Assembly: GCA_044445605.1 (NCBI GenBank)
Contig: JBIOEA010000003.1
Location: forward strand, 27,286 to 91,285
Length of the DNA: 64,000 nucleotides
Source of the DNA: CAWKDC01 sp044445605
GTDB lineage: Bacteria > Pseudomonadota > Gammaproteobacteria > JABCZS01
Direction: 5' to 3'
Positions 16,842-26,300 of this stretch are shown piece by piece; the stretch's first letter is position 1; the number at the start of each line of letters is the position of its first letter. Below the pieces are notes generated by a model, which made no database searches, was not told the DNA's origin, and saw only the letters and a program-made list of their open reading frames with translations. Both the position numbers and the translations under genes were made by a program.

Positions 16842-18376
16842 TGGTTATAGCGCCTGTTTTCCCTCAACAGACCAACTTTCTCTTCATTTTCTTGCTCCTG
16901 CTGATTGTCCTCTGTGCCTAACGGACGCTCCCAAGAAGCTCTATAATTGATAGCATTTCTATTTTCCCGAATTTCCCTCTCTTGATTAATTGCCTTTTCG
17001 TTCTCATGCTCCTTCTGAATGTCTTCTGCACTTAATGGAAGCGTCTCAGGAACTTTGTAGTTGTGTTGATAATTAAATATCAGCACGCGTTTGAGGCTCT
17101 TGTGATGTTGTTTCGCCGGGTCGTTAAATACCTCAACAGCTTTTGTTAAGTTTGAAGGCTCGTAGGGTTTTGTTTCCCACTGTCCATCTGCATTTTGTAT
17201 CGGCACTTCTTTTGAAAAGCGATGTATGGCACTCGGATGGATCGTTTCGCCAGGAGAATAGACACCGATTTGGCGTTCGGTTGAGATCGAAATATCTTTC
17301 CACCGAATCTTCCCTTTGGTAAAAGGAACGGGGTCGAACATACTATTGTGTTGATTGCCGAGATAGTTAGCAGGGTATAGTTTCTCTAGCATCGTTTTAT
17401 CAATGGGCAATCCACATTGCATGGCTTCATTTAGCATCCAATGAAGTGGCACGTTTGATAATAAATTGTGTTCGTTATAACCGCCGCCAACATCCGCATG
17501 TACGCCAGCAAACCATGCGGTCATCGCACTGCTTTCTATGCTGGGAATTCCTATTGATGGATGGAATTGAGAGCGATGTTCATCAATGGCTAAGGCTTGT
17601 CGGACGAATTTTGGTACGTTACCGATTTTGCGATCTTTAGGAACGGATTCAGCAATCCATCCCTTGACTGTCTCAAATAAGCCCATAAAGTGAATGAGAT
17701 GTTTACCGTCGTGGCAATACTTTTCTTTAAAAGCCTTTGCCTTATGATTTTCATCTGGATGAACGTCGTGCTTGTAGCATGCAAAGCCGTCGGCAATGGC
17801 TTGGTGTAAATCATCGCCGTATTTTTTGCGGAAGGCCGGTGAGTTTACATTGATAAGTCCGATGGTGCGTATCATCGTCGCTAATAATCGCGCTGTATAT
17901 GAGCCGCGGCTAAAACCAAGGCAATATATTTGATCGGCAGGATCAATGACATTGCCATCTTTGTCTTTTGTGCCAGGCTGATAATATTGAGCTAAGAAAT
18001 GATAAGCTTGCGCCACGTTATTAGTGATACCTTCTGCGAATGCAGTTTGATCGATTTCTACCAACGTATCTTTTAGCTTTATAGCAAATTGAAGCGGTCT
18101 TACACTCCATTTGATGATATTGCCATCCTTATCCAGATGGGGGGAGCCTAAACCCTGATCGTAGTAGCTGAGCAAAAAGGGTTTCAATTCCTGTTGGTTC
18201 ACAACTGAGTCGAAATACATTTGTATTCGCCAACCCTGAGCTTGATTGGTCTTTAACGTTGCGCGAGAATGATAATGTTCACCACCCAGCAAACCCTGTA
18301 TGTTAGCGATATGCGTTGGGCGTGTGGCCAAGGAGTCCATAGTACCGTCTAGTGATACAACTATAATTTTAGACAT
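16838..18376 (-). CDS. DUF2235 / Tle1-type phospholipase
   Basis: 512-residue alpha/beta hydrolase of the T6SS Tle1-like family. The N-terminal IIVVSLDGTMDS and YYDQGLGS correspond to the family's conserved start. The nucleophile elbow is CLGFSRGSYTAR (Ser156), and GVHADVGGGY supplies the acid. A Gln/Glu-rich polar tail (about 450-512) follows. Family members hydrolyse phospholipids as antibacterial or host-directed effectors. Start ATG 18376 is chosen for its GAGG ribosome site; upstream in-frame codons run into the yggE-like gene. A VgrG/PAAR cassette lies 5 kb downstream, which fits a secreted lipase, but no adaptor gene is adjacent. Confidence 0.85.
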   Translation of the reverse strand: MSKIIVVSLDGTMDSLATRPTHIANIQGLLGGEHYHSRATLKTNQAQGWRIQMYFDSVVNQQELKPFLLSYYDQGLGSPHLDKDGNIIKWSVRPLQFAIKLKDTLVEIDQTAFAEGITNNVAQAYHFLAQYYQPGTKDKDGNVIDPADQIYCLGFSRGSYTARLLATMIRTIGLINVNSPAFRKKYGDDLHQAIADGFACYKHDVHPDENHKAKAFKEKYCHDGKHLIHFMGLFETVKGWIAESVPKDRKIGNVPKFVRQALAIDEHRSQFHPSIGIPSIESSAMTAWFAGVHADVGGGYNEHNLLSNVPLHWMLNEAMQCGLPIDKTMLEKLYPANYLGNQHNSMFDPVPFTKGKIRWKDISISTERQIGVYSPGETIHPSAIHRFSKEVPIQNADGQWETKPYEPSNLTKAVEVFNDPAKQHHKSLKRVLIFNYQHNYKVPETLPLSAEDIQKEHENEKAINQEREIRENRNAINYRASWERPLGTEDNQQEQENEEKVGLLRENRRYNH

Positions 18377-18483
18377 GTCTAACCTCGTGTGTCGTAGTAG
18401 GTCAACTAAGTATAGGACCTCTTGACAGGATTTCAAGTGTGTGAGAGATTGGGGCTTGTTCTTACTATTATAGGGATGACAAC

Positions 18484-19179
18484 ATGCGCTCAATGTTATT
18501 GACTTTACTCACTATTTTTATTTTTAATTTTTCAGCTTTTGCGGATACAACGGCACCCAGAACGCTGACATTGAGTGCTTCGGCTGAAAAGAAGGTTGCC
18601 CCTAATGTTGCTTATTTGAGTGTGGCGGTGACCACTCAGGGGCTGGTGGCAAAAGACGCTGCTATCCAAAATGCAACACAAATGAGGGCGGTTGCCGATG
18701 CGTTACAGAAGGTATTAGGGACGGCGGGCAAGTTCCAAACGGGCTCTTATCAGATTAATCCTTCTTATAAGTATGATGAGGCCACGCGCAAGTCTGTTGT
18801 TACGGGTTATGAAGTGACGAATCAAGTCCGCATTGAAACGGCGAACCTAGAAGGGTTAGGGCTACTGATTGATACGGTGACGAAAGCCGGCGCGAATCAG
18901 GTGCAGTCCTTGCAATTTGGGCGTACAGACATGGATGCGCTGACAACGGAAGTGACGGTGACGGCGATTCAAAAAGCCAAGGCTGATGCGGCGAAGATGG
19001 CGGCAGGTGCTGGCGTGACATTAGGCAATATCATGGAAATCAATGCCAATGGCAATGGCCCCATACCGGTATATAAAGAGATGCGAATGATGGCCACTGC
19101 CGCCGATGCACAGACCCCCGTGATTCCGGGTGAAATTTCTGTCACGAGTTCAGTCGCGATGGTGTTTGCGATTCAGTGA
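18484..19179 (+). CDS. SIMPL-domain (YggE-like) periplasmic protein
   Basis: 231 residues. A signal peptide (about 1-20, cleavage after AFA) precedes a SIMPL/DUF541 domain: TLTLSASAEKKVAPNVAYLS, YQINPSYKYDE, TGYEVTNQVRI, and a C-terminal strand pair EISVTSSVAMVF. E. coli YggE lowers oxidative damage; the biochemical role of the family is unclear. It is a stand-alone gene before fadL. Confidence 0.85.
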   Translation: MRSMLLTLLTIFIFNFSAFADTTAPRTLTLSASAEKKVAPNVAYLSVAVTTQGLVAKDAAIQNATQMRAVADALQKVLGTAGKFQTGSYQINPSYKYDEATRKSVVTGYEVTNQVRIETANLEGLGLLIDTVTKAGANQVQSLQFGRTDMDALTTEVTVTAIQKAKADAAKMAAGAGVTLGNIMEINANGNGPIPVYKEMRMMATAADAQTPVIPGEISVTSSVAMVFAIQ

Positions 19180-19198
19180 CAAATACAGAGATTGCCTA

Positions 19199-19227
19199 TT
19201 TACAACTGGGTCATTTAAGGTAATAAT
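19199..19227 (+). promoter_or_regulatory. possible promoter of the fadL-like gene
   Basis: TTTACA (19199-19204), a 17-nt spacer and AATAAT (19222-19227), 31 nt before the start codon. A reasonable sigma70 match by eye only. Confidence 0.4.
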
Positions 19228-19257
19228 GGCCCACGGGTTTTCATCAAAGGATTCAAT

Positions 19258-20583
19258 ATGCAAAGGATCGCACGTGTCGCAGTAACGATTTTTACGTTGT
19301 CAACAACTGCGGCATACGCAACGGGTTTGCGCGTTCCGATTGAAAACGGTCTAGGTACCCCCGGTGTTGCAGCAGGGCCTGCGCTGGCAGAAGATGCCTC
19401 GACGGGTATTACCAATCCTGCTGGGCTCGTGCGGGTTAACGACCATCCCGAGTTGGTTGTTGCTGTGAATCCTGCGTTTACGTCCACTAATTTTAAGGGA
19501 ACGGTGGATGTTGAACCTAACAATATTGATTTACTCGGCACAACGAACACCGGAAATGCAGACGCTAAGCTCAACGTGCCTCTCCTGGCAATCCATTATT
19601 CATATCCTCTTAAGGATTGGTTAGTTTATGGTTTTAGCTTAACGAATCCTTTTGGTCAGAGCGTGGATTATCCTGAGAATTCGATCGTTGCCCCGAGAGT
19701 CACTGAAGCGACCTTGATTACCTGGGATATTTCAAACTCATTTGCATTTAAGATCACGAATGATTTTTCGGTGGGTGTCGGGCTTGATGCGATATTATTA
19801 GATTTTTCGGCGGAGAATCTTTACCCTCTTTCATTAAATGACAAACCCTTACCTAGTATTTTTACGCAAAATGAGGCCTCGGGTTGGTCGATGAGTTGGC
19901 ATGCGGGCGCCTTGTATCAATTCAATCACAACCATAGCCGTGTTGGTTTTAACTATCGTCCCCCGGTGACGATGAAAGGCGATGGTAAAAGCTACTCTAC
20001 ATTAGACAAAACAGATCCTTCTACTTTTGGGCTAGGTCCCGTTGTTAATAAAGATTTCACGGTTGAATTTGATTTACCACCGATCTACAGTTTAGCGGTT
20101 TATCATCAAATTAAGCCAAACTTAGACATCGCCTTGAGCATGGAATACACTCAATGGTCCTATTTTGACGAAATCAAATTTACGAATGTGGTGAATACCC
20201 CAGACTTTAATAGTCCCCAAGGCTACAAGAATACATTTGGATATGGGGCATCGGCCTTCTACCAATGGACGCAGCAGTTCCGTACCAGTATTGGCTTGAA
20301 GTTTGATTACAGCCCATTGAATCCAAAATACATCACACCTGACTTCCCTGATTCTGACGTTTGGGTCTTGGGTGTGAGTGGCGCGTATCAATTCAACAAA
20401 GTGGTACGTTTAGAAGTTGGGTACTCCCATTCCTTCTTCCAAGAAGTTGAGATAGATACCTATGATCCTGTCGCGTTCACCACGATCACGGGTACTGGCC
20501 ACTTATATGGCGACGTCATCAATACTCAGCTGACAATCAACTTGGCGCCGATAGTCAAGACGTTTGACAATTTCAACGAGTAA
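19258..20583 (+). CDS. FadL/OmpP1 family outer-membrane transporter
   Basis: 441 residues. Signal peptide about 1-20 (ending AYA), then a plug-like N-terminus (GTPGVAAGPALAEDASTGIT with NPAGL), then alternating amphipathic strands of a beta-barrel such as HAGALYQFNHNHSRVGFNYR and YGASAFYQWTQQFRTSIGLK. The family imports long-chain fatty acids or other hydrophobic molecules; the substrate is not evident. Confidence 0.88.
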   Translation: MQRIARVAVTIFTLSTTAAYATGLRVPIENGLGTPGVAAGPALAEDASTGITNPAGLVRVNDHPELVVAVNPAFTSTNFKGTVDVEPNNIDLLGTTNTGNADAKLNVPLLAIHYSYPLKDWLVYGFSLTNPFGQSVDYPENSIVAPRVTEATLITWDISNSFAFKITNDFSVGVGLDAILLDFSAENLYPLSLNDKPLPSIFTQNEASGWSMSWHAGALYQFNHNHSRVGFNYRPPVTMKGDGKSYSTLDKTDPSTFGLGPVVNKDFTVEFDLPPIYSLAVYHQIKPNLDIALSMEYTQWSYFDEIKFTNVVNTPDFNSPQGYKNTFGYGASAFYQWTQQFRTSIGLKFDYSPLNPKYITPDFPDSDVWVLGVSGAYQFNKVVRLEVGYSHSFFQEVEIDTYDPVAFTTITGTGHLYGDVINTQLTINLAPIVKTFDNFNE

Positions 20584-20591
20584 CCCACCTG

Positions 20592-20600
20592 TGCTATGAT
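20592..20600 (+). promoter_or_regulatory. extended -10 promoter for ung
   Basis: TGCTATGAT is an extended -10 element. TTTCAA at 20571-20576 is a weak -35 with an 18-nt spacer, lying over the fadL stop. The leader would be about 25 nt. Confidence 0.45.
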
Positions 20601-20629
20601 GGGCTTCTTTATTAGGGGGCCCTATCATC

Positions 20630-21286
20630 ATGGCAATGACCTGGAAAGCGCTTTTAGATCCTGAACATAAACAGCCTTATTATAAGAAGCTGATGGCTTT
20701 CTTGGCTGAAGAAGCTACTGCTGGCTATACACTCTATCCCCCTCGTGATCAAATACTGAATGCTTTCAAGTTAACGCCCTTTGAAGAAACGAAAGTCGTG
20801 ATATTGGGCCAAGATCCTTATATCGGCCCGGGCCAGGCACACGGATTGGCTTTTTCGGTACAAAACACATCGCGATTACCGCCATCCTTGCAAAACATAT
20901 TCAAAGAGCTTCAGGCCGATGTGGGCGTGACCCGAGCACCCAACGGTGATTTAACGGGATGGGCGAAACAAGGTGTACTGTTGTTGAACACAGTGCTGAC
21001 GGTGAGGGCGGGGGAAGCGCACTCTCATGCCAATCGTGGTTGGGAGATATACACGGATCAAGCGATTCGGTTATTGAGTGAGCATGCGAAAGAGCGAGTG
21101 ATTTTCTTATTATGGGGCAACCCTGCGCAGCGCAAAGAATCGTTGATTGATACAAAACGTCATGTTGTCCTGAAAGCAGCGCATCCATCGCCTTTGTCAG
21201 CCTATCGCGGCTTTTTCGGCTGTAAACATTTTTCAAAAGTGAATGAGTTATTGGGCGAGCGCGGCCCGATAGACTGGGGGGCGTAA
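20630..21286 (+). CDS. ung: uracil-DNA glycosylase (family 1)
   Basis: 218 residues. Removes uracil from DNA by cleaving the N-glycosidic bond, starting base excision repair. The catalytic-water motif is GQDPYIGPGQAHGLAFS, with the general-base aspartate in GQDPY. The uracil-specificity region is LLLNTVLTV, and the DNA-intercalating loop is HPSPLSAYRGFFGCKHFS. ATG 20636 is an alternative start. Confidence 0.96.
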   Translation: MAMTWKALLDPEHKQPYYKKLMAFLAEEATAGYTLYPPRDQILNAFKLTPFEETKVVILGQDPYIGPGQAHGLAFSVQNTSRLPPSLQNIFKELQADVGVTRAPNGDLTGWAKQGVLLLNTVLTVRAGEAHSHANRGWEIYTDQAIRLLSEHAKERVIFLLWGNPAQRKESLIDTKRHVVLKAAHPSPLSAYRGFFGCKHFSKVNELLGERGPIDWGA

Positions 21287-21293
21287 TGTCATC

Positions 21294-21776
21294 ATGGAAA
21301 AATCAAGACGTCAATTTTTAAAGGATTTTGCCAAAGGGGCAGCAGCGATTGCCGCTGTGACGATGATCGAGCCAGCCCTGTCAGCCATGCCTGATAACAA
21401 GCAAAGTGACTTTAATGTATTCATGCAATTTTCGATATTACTCACGGATGAAGAAAACTTAAACAAAGATTTTGGCGAGCTCTGTTGGCGTTACACCCAG
21501 CAGCATTCAAAGCCAGAACATATGCAAGCGATGCACCGTTATGTTGAAGAACAAGAGGCAACAGCACGCGAACAAATGCTGAGCAGTGATCCTGCGCTCA
21601 AATCGATCGCTTACCACACCTTACTCGTTTGGTACAAAGGGGATGTGATGTCGATCAATCCCACGAAGGATGAAATCAAATTAGCGCATGTTAACGCACT
21701 GAAATGGCGAGCCATGGGAGTTCCTGCTCGAGGCGTTTGTAATCCAACTTGGAGTCAAGTATGTACGATGTTGTAA
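21294..21776 (+). CDS. Tat-exported small subunit of a GMC dehydrogenase
   Basis: 160 residues. The N-terminus KSRRQFLKDFAKGAAAIAA is a twin-arginine signal with a Cys-free h-region. The rest is helical with no bound-cofactor motif (LCWRYTQQHSKPEHMQAMHR and similar). Size, Tat signal and overlap with a GMC flavoprotein match the small escort subunit of sugar/sorbitol/gluconate dehydrogenases, which carries the signal-less catalytic subunit to the periplasm. The downstream gene overlaps it by 16 nt. Confidence 0.7.
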   Translation: MEKSRRQFLKDFAKGAAAIAAVTMIEPALSAMPDNKQSDFNVFMQFSILLTDEENLNKDFGELCWRYTQQHSKPEHMQAMHRYVEEQEATAREQMLSSDPALKSIAYHTLLVWYKGDVMSINPTKDEIKLAHVNALKWRAMGVPARGVCNPTWSQVCTML

Positions 21777-23326
21777 TCATTGGCGCAGGTGTTGCAGGTG
21801 GATTGATAGCGGATCAACTCTCACAACGTGGTTTAAAAGTGGTGATACTCGAAGCCGGCCCAAACGAACAAGATCGTACCGCGCTGATGGAAAATTATTT
21901 CACTGATCCTACGCAATTTTCTGAAATCAGGGGCTACACGCTCCACAAACAAGCTCCTCAGCCTGTGGTCAGTGACATCAACGCCTATTATGATCAAAAA
22001 GGCCCAGAAACATTTTACTCACCTTATAACCGCAGAGTAGGGGGTACCACCTGGAATTGGTTGGGTACTACACCAAGGTTTATTCCAAACGATTTTAAAA
22101 TCAAGACGCTGTATGGATATGGGGAAGACTGGCCCATAAGTTATGATGATTTATCCCCTTGGTATGATAAAGCTGAAAAAGAATTGGGGATCCACCATGA
22201 CTTTCCGCTGAGCTGCCCAGACAAATGGCTTATTGCGAAGATCAACGATAAAGTGTTTGAGTCTGTGCCAGTGAAGTTTGAATCACTGCCACAGGCGCGC
22301 AACCCCAGTCGGTGTTGTGGAAGTGCCATCTGTATTCCCATTTGTCCTGTGCAGGCAAAATACGATGCAACGATTCATGTGAATAAAGCCGTGAAGCAAG
22401 GGGCAACCTTAATTCCTCAAGCAGTGGTTTTTAAGCTTCATACCCATAAATCAGGTGAGATCACACAAGCCTCTTATTTCGATTGGAATAAAAATGTTCA
22501 TACGGTGACTGGCAAGGTATTCGTTTTAGCGGCACATGCGATCGAGTCACCAAGATTATTATTGCAATCAGCCAATGACTATTTCCCGAATGGCTTGGCG
22601 AACAAGTCTGATCAGGTGGGGCGTAACTTGATGGACCATCCCATTCAATTAAGTTATGCGCATGTTTCTGAGAACATTTATACATTTCGTGGTCCGCTGC
22701 AAACAAGTGGTTTTTTTGGTTTTAGGGATGGTGCGTTTCGAAAAGATATTGCTGCATACTACACAGCCTTACAGAATGATGCGGGAAGCTGGCCAAAAGG
22801 ATCACCGAATAACGACGTTGAGCATGCGCTAGACAAAGGGTTGATGGGTAAGGCGTTGAAAAAAAGCCTGAGTGAGTCTATCAATCAATTATTGGTGCTT
22901 TGCGGTATGTGTGAACAGCTACCGAATCCTGAAAACCGAATTAAATTATCGCGTGATAAGTTTGATTATTATGGATTACCTTGTCCGGAAATTCACTATT
23001 CCTATAGTGGGCACGAAAAGAGGGCGCTTGCGCACATGCGTTCATTGTATGATTTTATTTTTAAAGAAGTGAATGCGACGGAGATTTGCCATGATCCCGT
23101 CATTTATTCGTCATCTCATATTATTGGAACGTTGCGCATGGGCGATGATCCCGCGACGTCAGTGGTGAATAAAGACTGCCAAGCGCATGAGCATGCAAAC
23201 TTGTATATTGCCGGCTCTAGCGTATTCCCATCGAGTGGCACGGCAAACCCGACCTTAACCTTAAGCGCACTGGCGCTGCGATTGGCTGACCGTATTGTAG
23301 GGGCGAAACATCTTCCGCCCTCTTAA
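21761..23326 (+). CDS. GMC-family FAD dehydrogenase with an Fe-S cysteine cluster
   Basis: 521 residues from ATG 21761, chosen for GGAG 6 nt upstream. The FAD-binding Rossmann motif is VVIIGAGVAGGL. The C-terminal FAD/active-site region contains SSHIIGTLRMGDDP and YIAGSSVFPSSGTANPT. CCGSAICIPIC (Cys185, 186, 191, 195) has the cysteine spacing of the [3Fe-4S] site in bacterial FAD-glucose dehydrogenase. It probably oxidises a sugar, polyol or other alcohol in the periplasm after co-export with the Tat subunit. The usual cytochrome c electron acceptor subunit is not next to it. The last six residues before the stop derive from a dispersed repeat. Confidence 0.85.
   Translation: MYDVVIIGAGVAGGLIADQLSQRGLKVVILEAGPNEQDRTALMENYFTDPTQFSEIRGYTLHKQAPQPVVSDINAYYDQKGPETFYSPYNRRVGGTTWNWLGTTPRFIPNDFKIKTLYGYGEDWPISYDDLSPWYDKAEKELGIHHDFPLSCPDKWLIAKINDKVFESVPVKFESLPQARNPSRCCGSAICIPICPVQAKYDATIHVNKAVKQGATLIPQAVVFKLHTHKSGEITQASYFDWNKNVHTVTGKVFVLAAHAIESPRLLLQSANDYFPNGLANKSDQVGRNLMDHPIQLSYAHVSENIYTFRGPLQTSGFFGFRDGAFRKDIAAYYTALQNDAGSWPKGSPNNDVEHALDKGLMGKALKKSLSESINQLLVLCGMCEQLPNPENRIKLSRDKFDYYGLPCPEIHYSYSGHEKRALAHMRSLYDFIFKEVNATEICHDPVIYSSSHIIGTLRMGDDPATSVVNKDCQAHEHANLYIAGSSVFPSSGTANPTLTLSALALRLADRIVGAKHLPPS
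23297..23322. repeat. dispersed palindromic repeat, family 1, copy 1
   Basis: A GTAGGGGCGAAA arm, a 4-nt loop and a CTTCCGCCC arm (one base off the TTTCGCCC seen elsewhere). It lies inside the 3' end of the GMC gene and encodes its last residues, VGAKHLPPS. Confidence 0.85.
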
Positions 23327-23333
23327 ATAAATA

Positions 23334-23362
23334 TTGACAAAAACGCCGTCTCGCATTAATCT
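23334..23362 (+). promoter_or_regulatory. possible promoter of the T6SS cargo cassette
   Basis: A perfect TTGACA (23334-23339), a 17-nt spacer and TAATCT (23357-23362, weak). GCAGGAAG before ATG 23396 is the ribosome site. Confidence 0.4.
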
Positions 23363-23395
23363 TTCTCACAATAATAAAAGGCAGGAAGTAGAACA

Positions 23396-26300
23396 ATGTC
23401 GCAGGTATACAAAAACGGTATTCTCTATATCAATGATGAGCCAGTGATTCACGAAGGTTCAACCGGTTATGCTGAAATGATTCAATACTCATGGGTCACC
23501 GTGGGTGGTGAGCGGGTTATTCAGCCATTTCTAAGTCGGGTATACGCCAAAGATTTAAAAAACTTATCTAGTAAACTTAAAGTGAACGGATACCGTGTTG
23601 CGACAATGGACTCGTACTTTGAAAAAAGTTATGGAGATGAACTCAGTGATGGCGGTGTGATCAGCGGCACCAAAGGCGGGAAGGCACATTTTACGACGGG
23701 GTCCCCGACGGTATCGGTGGACGGTGTTCCGGTGGTTCGTCGCGGTGATTTCATCATATGCAACAATGGTAATTCGCAAGTAGGGCCATGGATCGAAGAA
23801 GTGCCGGGTGCGCTATCATTTCAATCAAAGTTGAACAGCACGCCACTGAAAGAATCTGAGCCAGTACAAAAACTCAGAGTGGCGATTGGTGTTAATCCAT
23901 CTGTAAGTGATCCGAACGATCCGACGGTATTGCCATTCGAGCGTGGACTATTAGTGACATCAACGGACGGCATGATGAAGCGTTACCGGCATACAGCGGG
24001 TGTGACAGCAGAGAAAGGCTTTCTGGTTTATGAGTTTGATGTGAATGAGGGTGCGAGTTTTGAGATCAAAGAATGTTTGAATGATCCTTATGGCGGGCTT
24101 TACGAAGTGCATCAAGGCCGTGCTAACATCAAATCAAGCAACACGCCGGGTGATATTGCGCTGGTGGCGATGGATATTAAAATTTACAGAACAACGGCAT
24201 TTGACGTGCGCGACGTGACATCGATGCATTTGACGTCGTGGTTGTATTTATTCAAAGATGGGTATGTCTGGCGAGAATTTCAACACTGGCAGCGTCATAA
24301 AAACCTTTGTGAAGTGAATCTAATCGAGCATGCAGGAAAGGATGTTCGACCCACTCAGTTGATGATTGGGCGTGGGGTATTACTGACGGTGCAAGATCAA
24401 TCGGGCGGGCATGAATATGGCTATGCAGTGTCATCGGTGCAGTGGGATTGGAAGACGATAGAATCGTTGGGTGGCACAACGCCAGGAACAAAATCGCCTC
24501 AAGTGCAAGCGCTGCAACAGAAGCGTGTGATGCGGTTTTATCCAGAAGCATTGTTTGGCACTGAGCCAACGATCGATCCGAAAACATATACATGTCCAAA
24601 AGGCGTGGCCTGGGCCGTTTATCCCAAGGAGCCCGTCCCTGAGAAGATACATCCGAAAGAAGCATTCTATCAAAAAACGCATCCGCACGTGGGGACGATT
24701 TATGTGAAAGATCCTCTGGGTAATGCATTGTACGAAGCGAAGATGATTTCAAAACTTTACAATGCGCATTTAACGTTTTTGGATCAAAATGAAGATTTGT
24801 ATAAATCAGTCTCGCTAGTAGGATCGGTGCTGGATGCGCTGGAATCGCAGGGAAAGAATTACCGTGAATACGTGCGCGAAGAGGAACGGCTTAAACATGC
24901 GCCGATGTTTGAGGAGACGGTCAAAAAATATGAAGAAGCAATCAAAGAAAGGGTGATCCGATTAAAAGGATTTTTGAAGCAAGCCATTGAGATGCATGTC
25001 TTAGACGATTATACCGATGCACAATTGTACCGTTCCATTCAATATTGGGGTTATTTAGGTTTTGGATTAAATCAAACGAAAGAAGGAAGAGACTATTTCG
25101 GCGCTATTTTAATGGATGAGAACTCTGCTTTGAGTGCAACGATGGCGAAGCACGAAAAAACGATCCTAGATGGGACATGGCGAGCAATCATGCTGGATTT
25201 GGCTGATCAACTTTGTATTGCGGCAGCAGAGCAGGTGGGCGGCCCTGAGAAAATCACTCAATGGATGAATGAGGTTTTTCCTGAATTACCGAAGCTCGAA
25301 CATATCGAAATACCGATCACAGCGTTGATGGCCGAGGAGAAATTGAAAAGTAGGGAGCTTATGCTTGTTCCGCATACAAGTGTTTATGAGTTCAAGCCGG
25401 ACGGGAAAGTCGAGTGCATTATGCATGACAGCGGGCCACGTCGTAGGATGTTTGAAGAACAATATTCAATGGAAAGGAATAATCGTCTTGATAGTCGTTA
25501 TCATCGATTAGGTAATGCCGATGTCAAAGTATTACAATGGAACGGACAATATATTCAGCGTGTTGCGTTAGATATCAAATACGGAACGACGATCGCGCGA
25601 GCATTCACAGCATTGTCGATCATGAATACAAGGTATATTTACAAACAAATTGAAGATAGGAAATTGGAGCTCTGTTCAGAAGAATGGTTGTGGATTCATG
25701 GGGAGTTACTTGCTTCTGTTTTGGAAATATTCGCGTATTTTCCAAATGTAAACGGAAAAACATTGCATCAACTCATGGAGCACCAATGGGCCAAACCTAT
25801 AAAGGGTGCAGGTGCAATAATCAGTAAGGTTGGGCCTATTGCAAGTGTTTTTGGATTTATTTTGAATATGAAAGGATATCTGGATTCAAACAAGTCGGGG
25901 GAGAATGAGCTGAAGGGAGGGTATGCCATTGGAGCATTTTCAGGGTTGATGGTAGGGCTTATCTTTTTGTCTAGATTGTTCAAAGTTGCTAATTTACTTC
26001 CAATTGGTCATCTAAAATTAATTGGAATTGTTTCCGGTATCGTTGGCTTCTGCATTGTGACATATTTTACAAAAAATGACTGGGAGTCATGGTTATTTAA
26101 CTCTCCCTGGGGAAAGTCTGATGTGCTCACTCGGAGTTATCAAGCACATTTAGAAGCACTTTTTAAAATTCTAAGAATGGTACATTTAATCGAGGTAAGA
26201 TGTAAAGATAACGAGTTAAGTATGTTAATCCCGTCTTACGACTTGAAAGTAGATCCAGACTCTGTTTATCTTGAAAGACCACTCAACAAGATGTTGCATG

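Noticed and set aside
16838..18493. Longer start for the Tle1-type lipase
   Set aside because: The extra 39 residues have no family resemblance and overlap the start of the divergent gene; ATG 18376 has a GAGG site.
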